Below are positions 37,190-49,709 of a stretch of 64,000 nt of DNA, piece after piece. Every line of letters starts with the position of its first letter. The stretch's first letter is position 1. A program made the position numbers and the translations under genes. The stretch is taken from NCBI RefSeq assembly GCF_041296385.1, contig NC_091013.1:33392001-33456000 (forward strand). The letters are read 5' to 3'. Origin of the DNA: Aphelocoma coerulescens (Eukaryota; Chordata; Aves; Passeriformes; Corvidae). The notes below the pieces were generated by a model that was not told the DNA's origin, made no database searches, and saw only the letters and a list, made by a program, of their open reading frames with translations.

Positions 37190-37960
37190 TGGTATTTAAT
37201 TGTTCGTACAGAGCAAATGTGGCCTTTGCATCTTACCTGTGAAACAGCACACTCTTACTCTGGAGGGGGCAGACAGTATTGAGGACAGGGCATGCTTGGG
37301 TAAAGGACTCTTGGTGTCGAAGTGTAGGAAGAGGCGAAAACTCCTCAGTGCCACTAGGAGGAACAGTGGAACCAGCTGCACACAGGATGGGTTCTTCCTC
37401 ACCTGCCAAAAGTCACAGAGCATTCAAGAGGCCTCCAGACACAGCTAGATCAGAAGTTCGTTGCTCCTCACAGGACACAAGAAAACCCAAGAAAGCAAGA
37501 AGGCACTGCCTGCCTCACTGGGAAGGACAGAGATGGTTTTGAGATCAGTAGGAAATGCTGCTAGACATGGGGCCTGGGTCAGGGTGCAGACCCCTGGGAC
37601 AGCTCTGCAAGAGAGTCCTTCAGCTGACATGTCCTGAGAGGTTGCATGGGTGGGTGGATGGGGTGAATGATTGCAGTATTTGGTCAAAGGCTCTGCAAAG
37701 TCCCTCAACGCAGCGACATCCCTGAGGCTTCTGGAAAACAGACCTGGATGGCTTGCAAGAGCCCTCCTGATGTTCTGCCTGGATGGCATGTGTCTCCTTC
37801 ACAGCTTTACCGCTGGCTTCCACATTACCCATCCGAACAGCTCTGTGGCAGTCCTGTGCCTGTCCTGAGACCTTGTCCAGCCCCTCACCACCATGCCAAA
37901 CACAGCACAACTCAAAGTCTGCAGCTCAAGACTAAGGCCTAAGGTGCAGTTATCCTATTT
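37190..37960. other. G+C-elevated block of unknown origin
   Basis: About 770 bases stand out by higher G+C and by open frames of 80-114 codons on both strands (such as 37445-37789 and 37620-37910, minus). None shows motifs of reverse transcriptase, integrase, protease or any host domain I know. It could be a decayed mobile element or ancient coding sequence. Confidence 0.35.
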
Positions 37961-39183
37961 TGGGGCAAGTTTCAAACACTTTTCTCTTACAGACCACATT
38001 TCTGCTTTGCAGATTATCATTTTCTCTCTCGGTTTTCACCTTGGCCATCACCAACGGCAAGCCAAACACCTTCCTGCTCTTACAAACCCAGTCTATCATC
38101 TTCTGTGCTTCTACATTCTAAGTAACTGCAAATTCCTTAATTTGGACCTAGACTGAAAGATTGGGTTTGCTTTCTTTGTCATACAAAAGCATACAGTAGA
38201 GAGTAGGGCTGGACTGCCAGCCACACCATCCATAAGAGCCCCCTCCATCCATCCCGCTCCATCCGTTCCATCACCACTGCCCATCATGGTGCTGTGACCT
38301 CTGCAGGTTGCAGCTCGGAGTGTACTCAGGTACACTTGCATCCAGCTGACACTGAATTCAACTCTGGCTTTTGGAGACATACATGTACATGACAGTAAAA
38401 CTAGTTTTCTAAAAGCAATCTGCTCTACATGCAGTCTCTTACATGGGTTTCATGCTGAAGTAGGAGACAAACTCCCTTTGAAACACTTCCCCTACTTGTT
38501 GGCTTCTTTAGAGGGCAAAGGAATGAAGCAGGAGAGCACTAACTTGTGGCAGAATTGCTTTTCTGGTTCTCCTCTTTGTTCATCCATGAGAGGGAGTGAT
38601 GCCTGCAGCTTCTCAGATAAGGAAAATCATGTATTTAATTTATTGTATAGTACACATTTACTTTGAACAAACACCCTCATCATCAGTGGTAATGGAGAAA
38701 GTCAGATATCTTTATTGCATCTATTTAAAAAGGTTCTTTTTATCTACAGAAAGAGACATACCCATCTACTATGCTTTTTTTTACTCCTTAAGTTAGTTGT
38801 CTGCCAAATAGCAACTGATCATTGATGGGCAGATTTAGGTGTAGGAGAAATCTTTGCTTAGACATAGGAAGCCTCAAAGTAGGAGGACAGTAGGTAACTT
38901 CCAAATGCTTTCGCTAAATAGAAGACTTCTGAAATAGCAAACATCCAATATTTTTAGCTGTCAAAGGGAATTCAGTAGGTTGAAAAATGTGTCCAGTAAT
39001 AAATTTTATCTATAAACTGAAGAAGGATCTTGCAGGAAGCTATTGCAGAATCGAAATAAGTTATGTATAATCACATTTAGCTACTCGTCTGGGAAATTAT
39101 AGCAGACACCTACACAAAAACCTGCAAAAAGTTATGAATCCCAATTAAAGGTTATTTCAATCCAAACCAGGAAACTTCCATGC

Positions 39184-39201
39184 TTTTTTTTTTTTTTTTT
39201 T
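39184..39201. repeat. Poly-T run
   Basis: Eighteen consecutive T. Read on the minus strand it is a poly-A run. The flanks show no recognisable retrocopy. Confidence 0.9.
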
Positions 39202-40436
39202 CAATTTAATGTATACATTAATTAATTAGCAAATAAAAGGAAAAGACTAAGCAGCAAAATCACTTGGCTCTTTCTAATCAGTCTCTGGCTGCATGGTGCC
39301 AATTGCATGGTGTTAGCTGCAATCTGCCACTGACAGATGTACTCAGGTTTGGATGCTGTTACTTAACCTAGAGGCTGTGACAGTGTTTGGATAATTCTGA
39401 TGTTATCCTGAGAGGATTAGGATTCAAAGACAAATTTAAACTCTCTTCTCCAACGCGTATTTGAAGGTGATGTACATTTGCAGGAGACCGGCTGTCACAA
39501 ACCTAATTTGGCCTATGTTTTTATTTGAACATATGTGGTTTCTCAAAGAAAGTGAATTGTAGGCAGAGATGAAAGCCATTCAGTGCCTCTGATCTCTGCG
39601 ATGCTACTTCCAAACGAGATCACTTTCTCTGCACATTTTCTTTTCCTGGCAACAATCTGGGGGAATTTACAGAATTACGAACACAGTCTTTTATTTTCAG
39701 AGTTTTAAGAAATTAGACTACATATTGATTTATTGCCTTTTCTTCAACATATAGTTAATGTTATAGAAAAAATTTAAGACCTTGTTGTTTTCAAGGTATT
39801 ATAATTTCCTGAGAACTGAAGGAATATAGACACAATACCACCAAAAAGCTTGCTTTTTCCTCAGATCTGCAACACCAAAAAATGCATCTAGAAGCCTTTT
39901 GAACTCCTCCTATTGTGCCTAAAGAAAAATGGCAATGCAAGAAAACCATACTATAAGTAGTAAGAACATCACTACTTTTCAGAGGTCAAATGTAGAAGCT
40001 AGACTTGTAATTTTATACACAATACATAAGGAAATTCTTATACATTAGTATATCATTAGTGAATCTGATAGCAAGTTTTACCACATCAGAAAAGTCAGAA
40101 GACATACTGCTGCTCTTGCTAGATATGTGACAAAATTGTCAGTTACTACTTCTTTTTGTTGGTACATTTTAATCAGAAACACCACAAAAAGAGCCACCTT
40201 TCAAATGGCAAACTGAGATAGAAAATATCACCTCTGTTGCCACATTGGCATTTCAGGAGATATCCTAATTGTTAAATGCTTGATTTCTCACATCTAGCAA
40301 ATGTATTTTGATAGCTTCATGCATATAATCTTCCTAGATCATTGAAGAAAGAGATAAAATACATATCTAGAAAGAAAACAAGAAAAAAGGTATGATGTTT
40401 CTTACCCCTTAATGTTTTTGGCTTTTAAAATTTGTA

Positions 40437-40508
40437 ATCTATATCTATGGCTATCTATATATCTGTATCTATAAAATTCGCTATGTATATATCTATTACT
40501 TATAGACA
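40437..40508. repeat. Degenerate (TATC)n microsatellite
   Basis: Interrupted TATC/TATA units ('atctatatctatggctatct', 'atatatctgtatctataaaa', 'tatgtatatatctattac'). The array is old and imperfect. Confidence 0.8.
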
Positions 40509-41771
40509 TATAGCACACTTGAAGTGTAAGACACCAACAAGCACTTCCACATTTCCAGGTTGTGGACAAAAGTTTTAGTACACAGGGAGCTTACTGGATT
40601 GATAGATTTTCCTGGTGCGTTTCTTACAGACCCATATGGTTTTAAACTTTATTTTAGCGTGTTATTCCTTTTCCAAATAAAACAAAGAGACAGTATTTGT
40701 CACAAGTATTTGCTGTGAAACACAGATTTACTAAAAAGAAAGATTAAAAAACAGCATCTACATTCTATGCCTTCAAGTCATCACAATTACGCATCATTTG
40801 CCACAAGAAAAAAATAAAAGTGTTCTTAAGTGTTTGTAGAAACACGAACAATAGCTTGAGTGTAAAGAGTTGTTTAGTATTTACTGAGCTTTGAAAATGC
40901 TCTGTTTTTACAATTCTGTGTTCTGCCTTGAAATGCTACTTCTGTATGTTAAGCATAAATACTGATTATATAGCTCCACTGAGGACCGTAACTACAGAAT
41001 ACCAAAGTGGAAGGGTGAGAGAATTTGGGTGTAGGATTAGGTGTTCTATAATTTATGAAAACAGCTACATTTTTTGTTCCTCAGCACTCTTTATTTCCAG
41101 CTGAAATAAACTGTTATTTTTTAGATTTCATTGCAAGGATGCTTTCATAGTTTTTGAATTGCTTGTCCTTGGAGTCTGCTGTAATTTTTAAATAATAATT
41201 TGCATTCAAAACTTGTTATATTATCTCTCTACAACACTCTTGCTGCTTTACCAAGGAAAAACTATCTATTCTCATGTGAGTGTTCTGTATGTATGCCTGT
41301 GATTTGTGTGGCCAGCATGTATATCATGCATACCATGATGCATATATGTGCTGTGTGCTAATTGGGACTGCATCTTCAGCTTCACTGCTGGTTGGACCTG
41401 GGGCATGAAGCTGCTGTAGCCTCACTCTCTCAGACGGTCAGATCCAGTGCATTAAGTATTTTTCCTAACATTTAGGTATCACCTCATACAGGCACAAAAG
41501 TTGTGTTCATTCTCCCTTTATTATTAAACAGACAAAAACAGACATTCTAAAATAGGCACTACAGCTTAATTTTATGCTAGCCAAGGAACCTGTTGCACTA
41601 CTAGGTCTAGATGAAATGTTTAAGGTTCTTATGTGAAAATTAAATACAATACCATTAAAAGAAAATAAATTGTAACATTGCAGAAGGACAATCAGTCTTC
41701 ATACAAAACATACACAGAACCTTAGGGGCACTTGCTAGGTCTGTCTGCAGACTTGGTGTCATTCTTGCTGC

Positions 41772-41977
41772 TCTAGTATTCACACCTTGAATCCTGTATA
41801 CAGTTCTGGGCCCCTCACTCCAAGAAGGACATTGAGCTGCTGGAGCAAGCTCAGAGAAGGACAATAGAGCTGGTAAAGGGTCTGGAGCACAAGTCCTGTG
41901 AGGAGTAGTTGCAGGAGCTGGGGATGTTCAGCCTGGAGAAAAGGAAGCTTAGGGGTGACTTTATCCCCCTCTACAAC
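41772..41977 (+). mobile_element. CR1 LINE, 5' part of a split copy
   Basis: Runs from 'tattcacaccttgaatcctg' through 'cagttctgggcccctcactc', 'agaaggacattgagctgctg', 'agggtctggagcacaagtcc', 'ggatgttcagcctggagaaa' to 'atccccctctacaac', where it is interrupted. The reading resumes at 42416 with 'cacctgaaaggaggctgtag', exactly the expected next CR1 segment. The start is a 5' truncation in the ORF2 end. This piece carries the last coding remnants, already broken. Confidence 0.93.
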
Positions 41978-42409
41978 TGTTGGAACCCTGGGTTTAGAAA
42001 ATTTAGGTTTCTGGAATATATGTAACAATATGGAGGATTTTGGGTGTGGATTTGTTCTTCTTTTCTCCTCCTTCTTCACAAATCTGGGTGTTCTGGTATT
42101 GGGTCAAAAACCCTCAGTGTGGATCATGAATAGTTAGTTATTGGATTATAAGCAAAAACAAATTAGTTGGCATTCCATAATTGGGTGATTTGGACCTTAA
42201 AAGACCTTGGAAGTTAGAATTCAGGGCCATTTTTCCACCTTGTTAACTAAGATGCACACTCTGTGCAGCTGTATTATAGATAAGATATAATAAACATCTA
42301 AGTCCAAAGACCAACCTAGCATCTTCTGCCTTTTAATCCAAACTCTGAGTAAAAGAGCTCATGAAACAAAAGTAAGGAAGAAAAGAAACAAAACAAGAGA
42401 AAATCAACA
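41978..42409 (+). mobile_element. Solo LTR nested in a CR1, with 6-bp TSD
   Basis: The inserted segment starts TGTTGGAACCCTGGG and ends GAAAATCAACA, so it has TG...CA ends within the short inverted repeat TGTTG/CAACA. The hexamer TACAAC flanks it on both sides (41972-41977 and 42410-42415), and removing the 432-bp LTR plus one hexamer restores continuous CR1 sequence, which proves the limits independently. AATAAA at 42289-42294 places the polyadenylation signal in the 3' third and sets the plus orientation. A 6-bp duplication is typical of beta- and alpharetrovirus-like (ERVK-type) elements. No gag, pol or env sequence remains, so it is a solo LTR from recombination between two LTRs. I do not know the family name. 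Confidence 0.92.
42289..42294 (+). terminator. LTR polyadenylation signal AATAAA
   Basis: Perfect AATAAA within the solo LTR, 115 bases before its 3' end, consistent with the R/U5 region of a retroviral LTR. Confidence 0.7.
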
Positions 42410-42415
42410 TACAAC

Positions 42416-42754
42416 CACCTGAAAGGAGGCTGTAGTGAGGGGCAGGAGCAGGGGGAAGAAAGTATTGGTCTTTTCTCCCAAGTAACAAGTGACAGGACAA
42501 GAGGAAACAGCCTCAGATTGTGTCAGGAGAGGTTTAGATTGGATATTTGGAAAAGTTTCTTCACTGCAAGGGTGGTCAGGCATTGGAACAAGCTCCCCAG
42601 GGAAGTGCTTGCGTCACCATCCCTGAAGATATTTAAAAGACATGTAGCTGTGGCACCTGGGGAGATGGTTTAGTAGTGGACTGGGCAGTGCTGGATTTAT
42701 AATTGGACTCGATGATCTTAAAGGTCTTTTCCAACCTAAATGACTCTATGATTC
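42416..42754 (+). mobile_element. CR1 LINE, 3' part of the split copy
   Basis: Continues the CR1 after the nested LTR: 'cacctgaaaggaggctgtag', 'cccaagtaacaagtgacagg', 'aggtttagattggatatttg', 'caggcattggaacaagctcc', 'accatccctgaagatattta', 'attggactcgatgatcttaa', 'aggtcttttccaacctaaat' and the tail GACTCTATGATTC. The 3' end is complete, as expected for target-primed reverse transcription starting at the tail. Confidence 0.93.
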
Positions 42755-43910
42755 CCTCCTCATGTATCTTGGCTGCTGGGTGACCAGATGGCATTGCAAG
42801 GGTCCCCTGCTCACCGACTGGGGCTCAGGAGTGTAAGATTCCCTGCATAGCCAGCAAAATTTCTTGTCTTCTTCAGCTCAAGCACTGCATGTCTGCTCTG
42901 CCTTTTTTTTCTCAGATCACTGAAGCAATGAAATAAAAAGAATGTTCCTCCCGCACTCACACAGTGTCTGCTAACAAGTAGCCAAAAGAAACATCTTCCC
43001 AGGCTTTCCCCAGCAGCATCTGCTGTTTGTGTTCTAGGTGCTCAACAAGCCTATGTCTGCCAAAAAGGAAAGGGAAGAGAAGAAAGACAGCAACTTGTTC
43101 CACCAGTGCTTAGGTGAGGGAGGCCTGTGTTACAGCAGAAGTTTCTCCCAGCACTAAACTTCCTCTTGAAAAGCTCAAGAAAAAAACCAATATTCTCTAT
43201 TCAAGAGCTGGAAAAAGAAAAGGTAACTTGTACAGGACTCATCATTCTTTATAAAAACAGATTAAGCATGGTAATATACCCCCTATTTTACAGAAGCAGA
43301 AGTTGAGGCCATGATAGGTAGCTCACCTGCAACTGCAAATTGCTGTGAGGCAGACAAAACAAAGAGGAATAACGGGAAAATCTATACATAGTATTAATCA
43401 CAGATAGTTGCCCAAAGGCCTAAGACTCATTATGATGCAAAATATTTCTTTATTATTATTTTGATTCAGGCCAAATTCAGACCTTACCTAACTACATTTA
43501 TTGCTTCATAGTTTCATACTCTTAATCACTAGTTTTTTGTTGTTTTCAATAGAAATGAAGGCAATTATTAATAATGGGGTTTCAAAACAATCCTTTAAAA
43601 ATATTTTAATTAACATGGAGTAATTTTGTTATGAAATACCAAACTATATGATGTCATACAGTAGGTAACAGGCCAAGGAATGGAAAAGACTAGTCGGAAG
43701 AAAGAGTCCCAATATGTAGCTTCATAAATCTTCTTAATAAAGGCGAGGAAATGACATTTCTTACAGCTGAGAAAGACTGCAAATGTCTGTGTGCGACTCA
43801 AGCTTGAATCAGAAGAGGCATGAAAAAGATAAGTTCATCCATATTTCTTTGTGTTGTAAACATTCACTCCAAACTTTATATATATAAACTTTATATATAA
43901 AGTGAAGTTG
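42755..43910. other. Unique sequence, no gene seen
   Basis: No coding signal. It ends in an AT-rich tandem palindrome (43871-43902) just before the LTR. Confidence 0.5.
43871..43902. repeat. AT-rich tandem duplication and palindrome
   Basis: AAACTTTATATATA occurs at 43871-43884 and again at 43886-43899, and CTTTATATATAAAG (43889-43902) is a perfect 14-bp palindrome. It lies eight bases before an LTR insertion, so it may be the flexible DNA the element chose or a coincidence. Confidence 0.85.
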
Positions 43911-44489
43911 TGTGCTAGTTTCGGCTGGGGTAGTTTTCTTAACAGGCACTAGTATAGGGCTTTGCTTTGGGTCTGTGTTGAACACAGGGTTGATAATGTA
44001 GAGACAATTTTGTTATTGCTAAGTGGGGCTTCCACAGAGCCAAGGCCTTTTCTGGTTTTTTGTACTGCCACACTGGTGAGGAAGCTGGGGGTGCCTTCGA
44101 GGTTGGGAGGAGGCACAGCCAGGACAGCTGACCCCAACTGACCAAAGGGATATTCCAGACCATATGACATCATGCTCAGTATACAGTGAGGGGTGGAGAA
44201 AGAGGAAGAGGGGGATGTTTGGAGTGGTGCTGTTTGTCTTCCCAAGTAACCCTTTTGTGTGATGGGGCCCTGCTATCCTGGAGATGGCCAAACACCTGCC
44301 TGCCTATGGGAAGCAGTGAATCAATTCCTTGTTTTGCGTTGCTTAAATACGCAGATTTCCCTATTAAACTGTCTTTATCTAAACCCACAAGTTTTCTTTT
44401 ACCTTTTCCATTCTTTCCCCCATCCCGCTGATGGGGGAGAGTGAGTGGCTGAGTGGGGCTTGGTTGCCAGCTGGGGTTAAACCATGGCA
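43911..44489 (+). mobile_element. Solo LTR, ERVL type
   Basis: Starts TGTGCTAGTTTCGGCTGGGG and ends CCAGCTGGGGTTAAACCATGGCA, with TG...CA ends. In between are 'ccaggacagctgacc' (44119-44133), 'catcatgctcagtata' with a weak TATA (44178-44186), and 'ctattaaactgtctttatct' with an ATTAAA polyadenylation signal (44363-44368). These match a widespread avian ERVL-type LTR that I remember, and the window's own copy at 25579-25920 in reverse. The flanking pentamers are AGTTG (43906-43910) and AGTTC (44490-44494), so four of five bases agree, as for an old duplication with one mutation. It is 579 bp long with no internal coding region. Confidence 0.88.
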
Positions 44490-47400
44490 AGTTCTCACTT
44501 AGATTCTGCCTCCTCTTCCTTTTCATTGAGTCACTGAGACAGTAAGCCAAAAAACCTCACTGCATTTCCTTGAAATGTGTGATAAGAGAAGTCCTGTTGT
44601 CCTGTTTGTCCATGGAGCTGAACAACAGCTGGAAAAATACCAGATTCGGAATTCTAGCTTCACAGAGATAACAGGCTGGTGGCTTAGGGGAATGATAGCC
44701 CAACAGGGTATCAGAATATATGTACTTCAAATCTTAATGTACACCTTATCATTGGAAAAATTCTTTGACTGATTGAGAGGTTTTATAACACTTTCAAATT
44801 TTTCACTGGGTTTGGCTTTTACCCACCTGCTAGGGTGAAATAATCTGTTGTTTTATCTGCAACTGTGCATGCCATCTCCCAGATATCTGAGAAATATCCC
44901 TTATTCATTTCCAGCACAAATGAATTTCCAGAGTTTGTCCCTACTTTTTTTTCAGCAACTTTGAAATATCACAATCATAATCTGCTCAGAAATAAAAGCA
45001 GCTGAATAAATTTGCAACTAATCTTTTGAATAATTTTGGGTTTATTTCTTGTAATTTTCTTGTGTTTAAACCCTGTTCAGCGAGATATCATCAGTTACTT
45101 AGCATTTACATCAGGATCAGGCTTCTTTCTTCAGGATGTTATAGGAAATTTAAGATGCTATTTGTATTCTTTGGATAAAGATCAGCCTCTTCAGACAGAG
45201 TTTTAGTTCCTGTCTCAAGCATTTTTCAGTTAGGGAAACCAGCCTGTATGAAAAGTTCCATACATCCCCAGTAAGATGCAATTTGTACCTAAATGCTCTC
45301 AAACACTAAAACCGCTGGTATCTGCAGATGTCACCGCTACCAGAATGATGGAGACACTGAAATTGCTGAACCTGAGTGAGCACATCCACCTTCCAAAGTG
45401 ATTTACACAGAAAGATATGATGTGCTTGGGAAAACAGAAAAGTTAGCTTACTTGGTGAAAAACAAGTTTAAAAAAAAAATCCCTTCTTTGTCTTCAGTTA
45501 GGCAAGATTTAAACTATTTTGCTTTACACCTTGAAATTCTTCATCTTCTCTGCAATCCACTAAATCACTACTCTGTCAGCAGAACTTGTGCAGGCTTGAA
45601 AGACAGAAACACAGCCAACACTCTCCGAAAAATGGAAATTTTTATGTGGCCTCTGAGTTTTGCAGCATTCTGTTTTTTCTTTTATTTGAAGAACATAAAA
45701 TTAAGAATCGTCTAGATGCATTAGTGGGAGAAGATGGAGCTGAATAAAAATAATGCAGTGATAATTTGGATAACTGATTCTGCTAAGTAAAAATCCTCTG
45801 TCACAAGATGCTCTAACAAAGAAATTACTGAAGTCTGACTAACAGGAATGACAGTCAAGTCAGAGACATCCCAGGCTTTGGGTCTCACAGAGTGTCTGGC
45901 TTTTCTTTTCTAAGTGAAAGAACAGCCTGGAGTCAGACACGAATGGAAGGAAGAAAGAGGGGATAAAAGTCAGTGAAGAGACTTCGCAAGTCTCAGACAA
46001 ATGGCAAGGCAGTCTAAAATATTCTCTGATATGAAAACACTGCCACACAGAATGATGAAAACACATAGCAAAATTTACAAGTGAAGGAAAGAAAGTTTGC
46101 TGTGCTTCAGAGAACTGGGGGATGAGGGCAGAGTGGGCAGAACTAGATGAAGAAAATCCAAAACAGCAACAAATGGGCCTCCTGGAAAGTGTTTTTGCAG
46201 CCAGGGAGGGAGGACTGGTTCCCCAGCAGACCAGTCTTCAGCCCTGTCAGCAGCAAGTGGATGGACATCTGTTCCTACAGATGCACCATAGGACATCATT
46301 CTCTCCTCCAGAGTCAGGAAGTTCAAAAAGTTTTTCCCTTTCCACATCTGTTTTCCTAAATTAGTAAAAAAAAGATAGGGAGGCTATGTTTCTCCTGCTA
46401 CAGACACCTTCCTTTACAGCTGTTTCTCTTTGTAACAGAGATGATTGTACCATATTACCTACAAAACACTGCTTATGTCAATGCTAAAGGTAACTGTGAT
46501 TGCTCACGTGACTTCTGGTTTTAACTGCCTTTTGTTTCTTGCTTTGCTAAATTGTTTCAGTTTCTTCTAAGCTTGTTGATAAGGCTTCTGAAAGGCCCAA
46601 ATACTGATGACCCCCACATGAATAAGAGTTTTTGCTAGTAAATGTGGTAAGTGGAGTAAGGGGACTTGGTTGCTAACTAAGTCTTTGGATAGCAGTATTG
46701 TTTCAGGCACCTGATCTAAATTGTGGAACGTTAAAAGGAAAAGAAAAGAGCAAAAAAAGGAGAAAGGAGAAATCCACTGGTCTTTGAAAGATCTTACACA
46801 CCATGGAAAGGAAAATGCAAAAAAAGCCATTTTTCTGCTTTCCAGCCTACCTTTCAAGTATTTCAGCTACAGATTGTGCTTGATCTCCAGCTGCTCTCTT
46901 GACACAACATGGAAGAGTTATTTCTAATTCAACTGTCCTTAGAGGCAATAACGATTTTTTCCTGAAAATCTCAGGTCTCCCTTCTTCACTGAATTTCTCT
47001 GCAGCATTCCCCACTGCATGACAGGTCCGCAATTATCATTCTTGAAAACTATTACTTAAAAAGTTCCAGTTTGCTCCTGAAGCTGTTAAAAGGTCTGAAT
47101 TATAGGACCTGCAGCAAGAGAGCACCAGAGAACATTTCTGACAGTGTGCGGCCAATCGTGAATCACATTTCAGCTTGATGGAAATGCTCATACATTGCAC
47201 CCCATTCAAATGATGTGCTGGTCCCTTAATCTAAAATTTTCTATTTAATTTTTTTTTTTTAGTTTCCCAATCGTTTTTTTTTCTTTTAGAATTATGACCT
47301 GGCAGTACAAGAATTCAGGGTGACAGACTAGGAGGAAATACTTTCTTCTTCTCTTTTAAGGGATGCAGGAAAATTCAAAAAAGTTTAGTTCAAAGAAGAT

Positions 47401-48976
47401 GTTGCCAAAGAAGAGATTGTTTTTTGAGATTAAAAAATGATAGGCAATTTCAGATATGAAATAAATCTTTAATAGCCACTTTAGGACATAACTTTGCTGG
47501 TAACATAAAGAATTCTCTCAGGATAACTTGCATTCTACAGAAAAGATAGACAAAGGATACAAAGGTTCAAGAGCAATTACTCAGCATGAGGAAATATAGA
47601 AAACAATACTGAAGAACGGTAATGTCAGCAATGGCTTGACACAATAAACAGTGAGAGTGAAATCTTGTAGATTTGAAGATGGATAGAAGTCATCAGGAAG
47701 TTAGCAGCACTTGAAGATATCATACAGATGTGAAAGTCTGGGTTTCCCATCACCTCTGTTCCTTTTGTTCCCTCTACTAAGCTTATGAACCACATACGCT
47801 CTTTATGTTGACTCTGAAGGCTGAAGAATCTCCCCTTAGGAAATACACACATTCCCTGTTGCCAACAAGTAGCTGCACCCATAAGAAGCTCAAGGACTTA
47901 GATGCTCAAAACCCTTGCTTGATCCTTTGGGACACATCTAGGATTACTTCAGAAATGCAGTGGGAAGCTTTGTAAGTGGGTTTGCAGATGACCCCACAAA
48001 CTTTCCTGCTCTTATCCCAAAAGAGTTCTCTAAAACTTAACTGAAGATAAGGTTGGAACAGGGTATGACTAAAACATGCAGAAGGAAAATGACTTTTCCT
48101 CATGTAATGCCCAGTTACCCAAAGCATATAAATAACTAAAGAGCACTCAGGCAGATACATGGCTGTAAAGTAGGAGCTGAAAAGATCTATTGACCCCATC
48201 TGACATGCTTTGCAAAGCACAGCTACAGCTGAGCCGAGTGGTGCCATTCAAAGGTGGCTGATAAGAGGTAGCACAGCAGTCCTGAGGGGAACACACTTTG
48301 TGAACACAGACAGTGATTATGCTGAAAAAATTAACACCTCTAATCAAGCAGAGGATGCAAGGTCCAAAACACTGATTTTGTTCTCTTTATTGAAGAGAAA
48401 TAAGCTGTTCTTTTATCCTAAACACTGTATCAGCCCGATGTTCACAGTGCTACAAGTCACAAAGCTCTCATTTTTTCACAATCCACTCTGAACACACCAA
48501 ACTGTGCACAGTATGAGCTGATAAAGCTTGACTTGAGCATTTTTTCTGAATGTAAATTGCCATAGGCTTTAAAGGATTCCAGATCTCCCTCGGGTAGATA
48601 CAAACTATTTTTAAAATGGATTTGATAACACATCTGTTTTAAAAGTCAGTTTGAAACAGAGTATGTCTTTGTGCTAATGGCAGTAAATGGGATTGTGAAA
48701 CATATGCTTCAGGCCTTTTAAAAAAAAATGCAAGAATGTAAGGACACAAATAATAAAATAACAGTAATTCTAATTCACTCCATATTCCAGTCATTGTCCA
48801 TACATATCTAAGTGTATGGACATCACAGCAGAGTCATACTTGGCAGCTGTCTGTAAGTTAGCTTTGATGCAAACTGCAACTGAATTCCATGCTAACAGCA
48901 GCCAGGGCATAACATGGGGGCAGGGAGGGCTTCCATCTGGAAAAGGTTATAAAAGCTATTTTGTATGTGGGTATAA

Positions 48977-49040
48977 ACATAAATACATACATCTGTACAT
49001 ACTTTTTACATATTTACATACATGTATGTATACATACACA
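48977..49040. repeat. Degenerate (ACAT)n microsatellite
   Basis: ACAT/ATAC units with interruptions ('aaatacatacatctgtacat', 'tacatacatgtatgtataca'), partly self-complementary. Confidence 0.85.
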
Positions 49041-49694
49041 CTTTTTGGACAAGATGTCTGCAGAAGATTTTTTACTTACCAGCAGAGTGTCATAGTACCA
49101 GCTCAGCCACTTGTATATTCCCACCTTGGAATGTCTCTTCTCTGATCTGAGCTCTCAGAGGGCACAAAGCATCCCCTGGGGGACAGAGATGCCTCTAAGA
49201 ATAAGGTAAGGCAGGGTATTAGGGAGCTTTCCCATCTCCAAGGCAGACAGCAACTATGTGAGGAAACCCACTACCTACAGAGGGCAGGAGTGCGAGCCCC
49301 CCAGACTGCCAGTCCTGTGAGATTAGAACTATCTAATTAAAAGAGAAGCCTTGGTGGGGGAGGAGGCAGGATGGCACCACCACGGAAATGAAGAGTAAAC
49401 AGATCTGTGCACTTTAAAATGCGGTGGCAAAACTGCCATTATTTTTAACAGGGCCAAGGATTTACCACCTTTATAAAACCAACATGTCTAAAGTATTTGC
49501 CCACAGGCTGTCAGCACTGGATGAAGGAGCAAGCAGCAGTCTCCCACAGGTATTACTTCTCTGCCCTTGAACAGCAACTGGGACATGTGGAAATGGCAAT
49601 TTTTGTTGGTGATTGATTCTGGCTCCAGAACCATTCATGACTCCTTTCTCTGTCAGCATCTGCAATCACAGTTTGCCAAGAACAAGTCTCACAC

Positions 49695-49709
49695 AAAAAA
49701 AAAAAAAAA
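49695..49709. repeat. Poly-A run
   Basis: Fifteen consecutive A with no recognised retrocopy upstream. Confidence 0.9.

Larger units (their letters stand above)
36151..41771. other. Unique sequence, no gene seen
   Basis: Contains a relatively G+C-rich block (37190-37960), a CCAT-rich patch near 38240-38276, an 18-base T run (39184-39201) and a degenerate TATC array (40437-40508). The block 39240-39700 looks non-repetitive and could be conserved. No exon recognised. Confidence 0.5.

Noticed and set aside
37262..37366. Two CTCF-like motifs (GGAGGGGGCAG and CCACTAGGAGG)
   Set aside because: Each matches the CTCF core only partly, and G-rich matches of this quality are common. Without occupancy data the call is not supportable.
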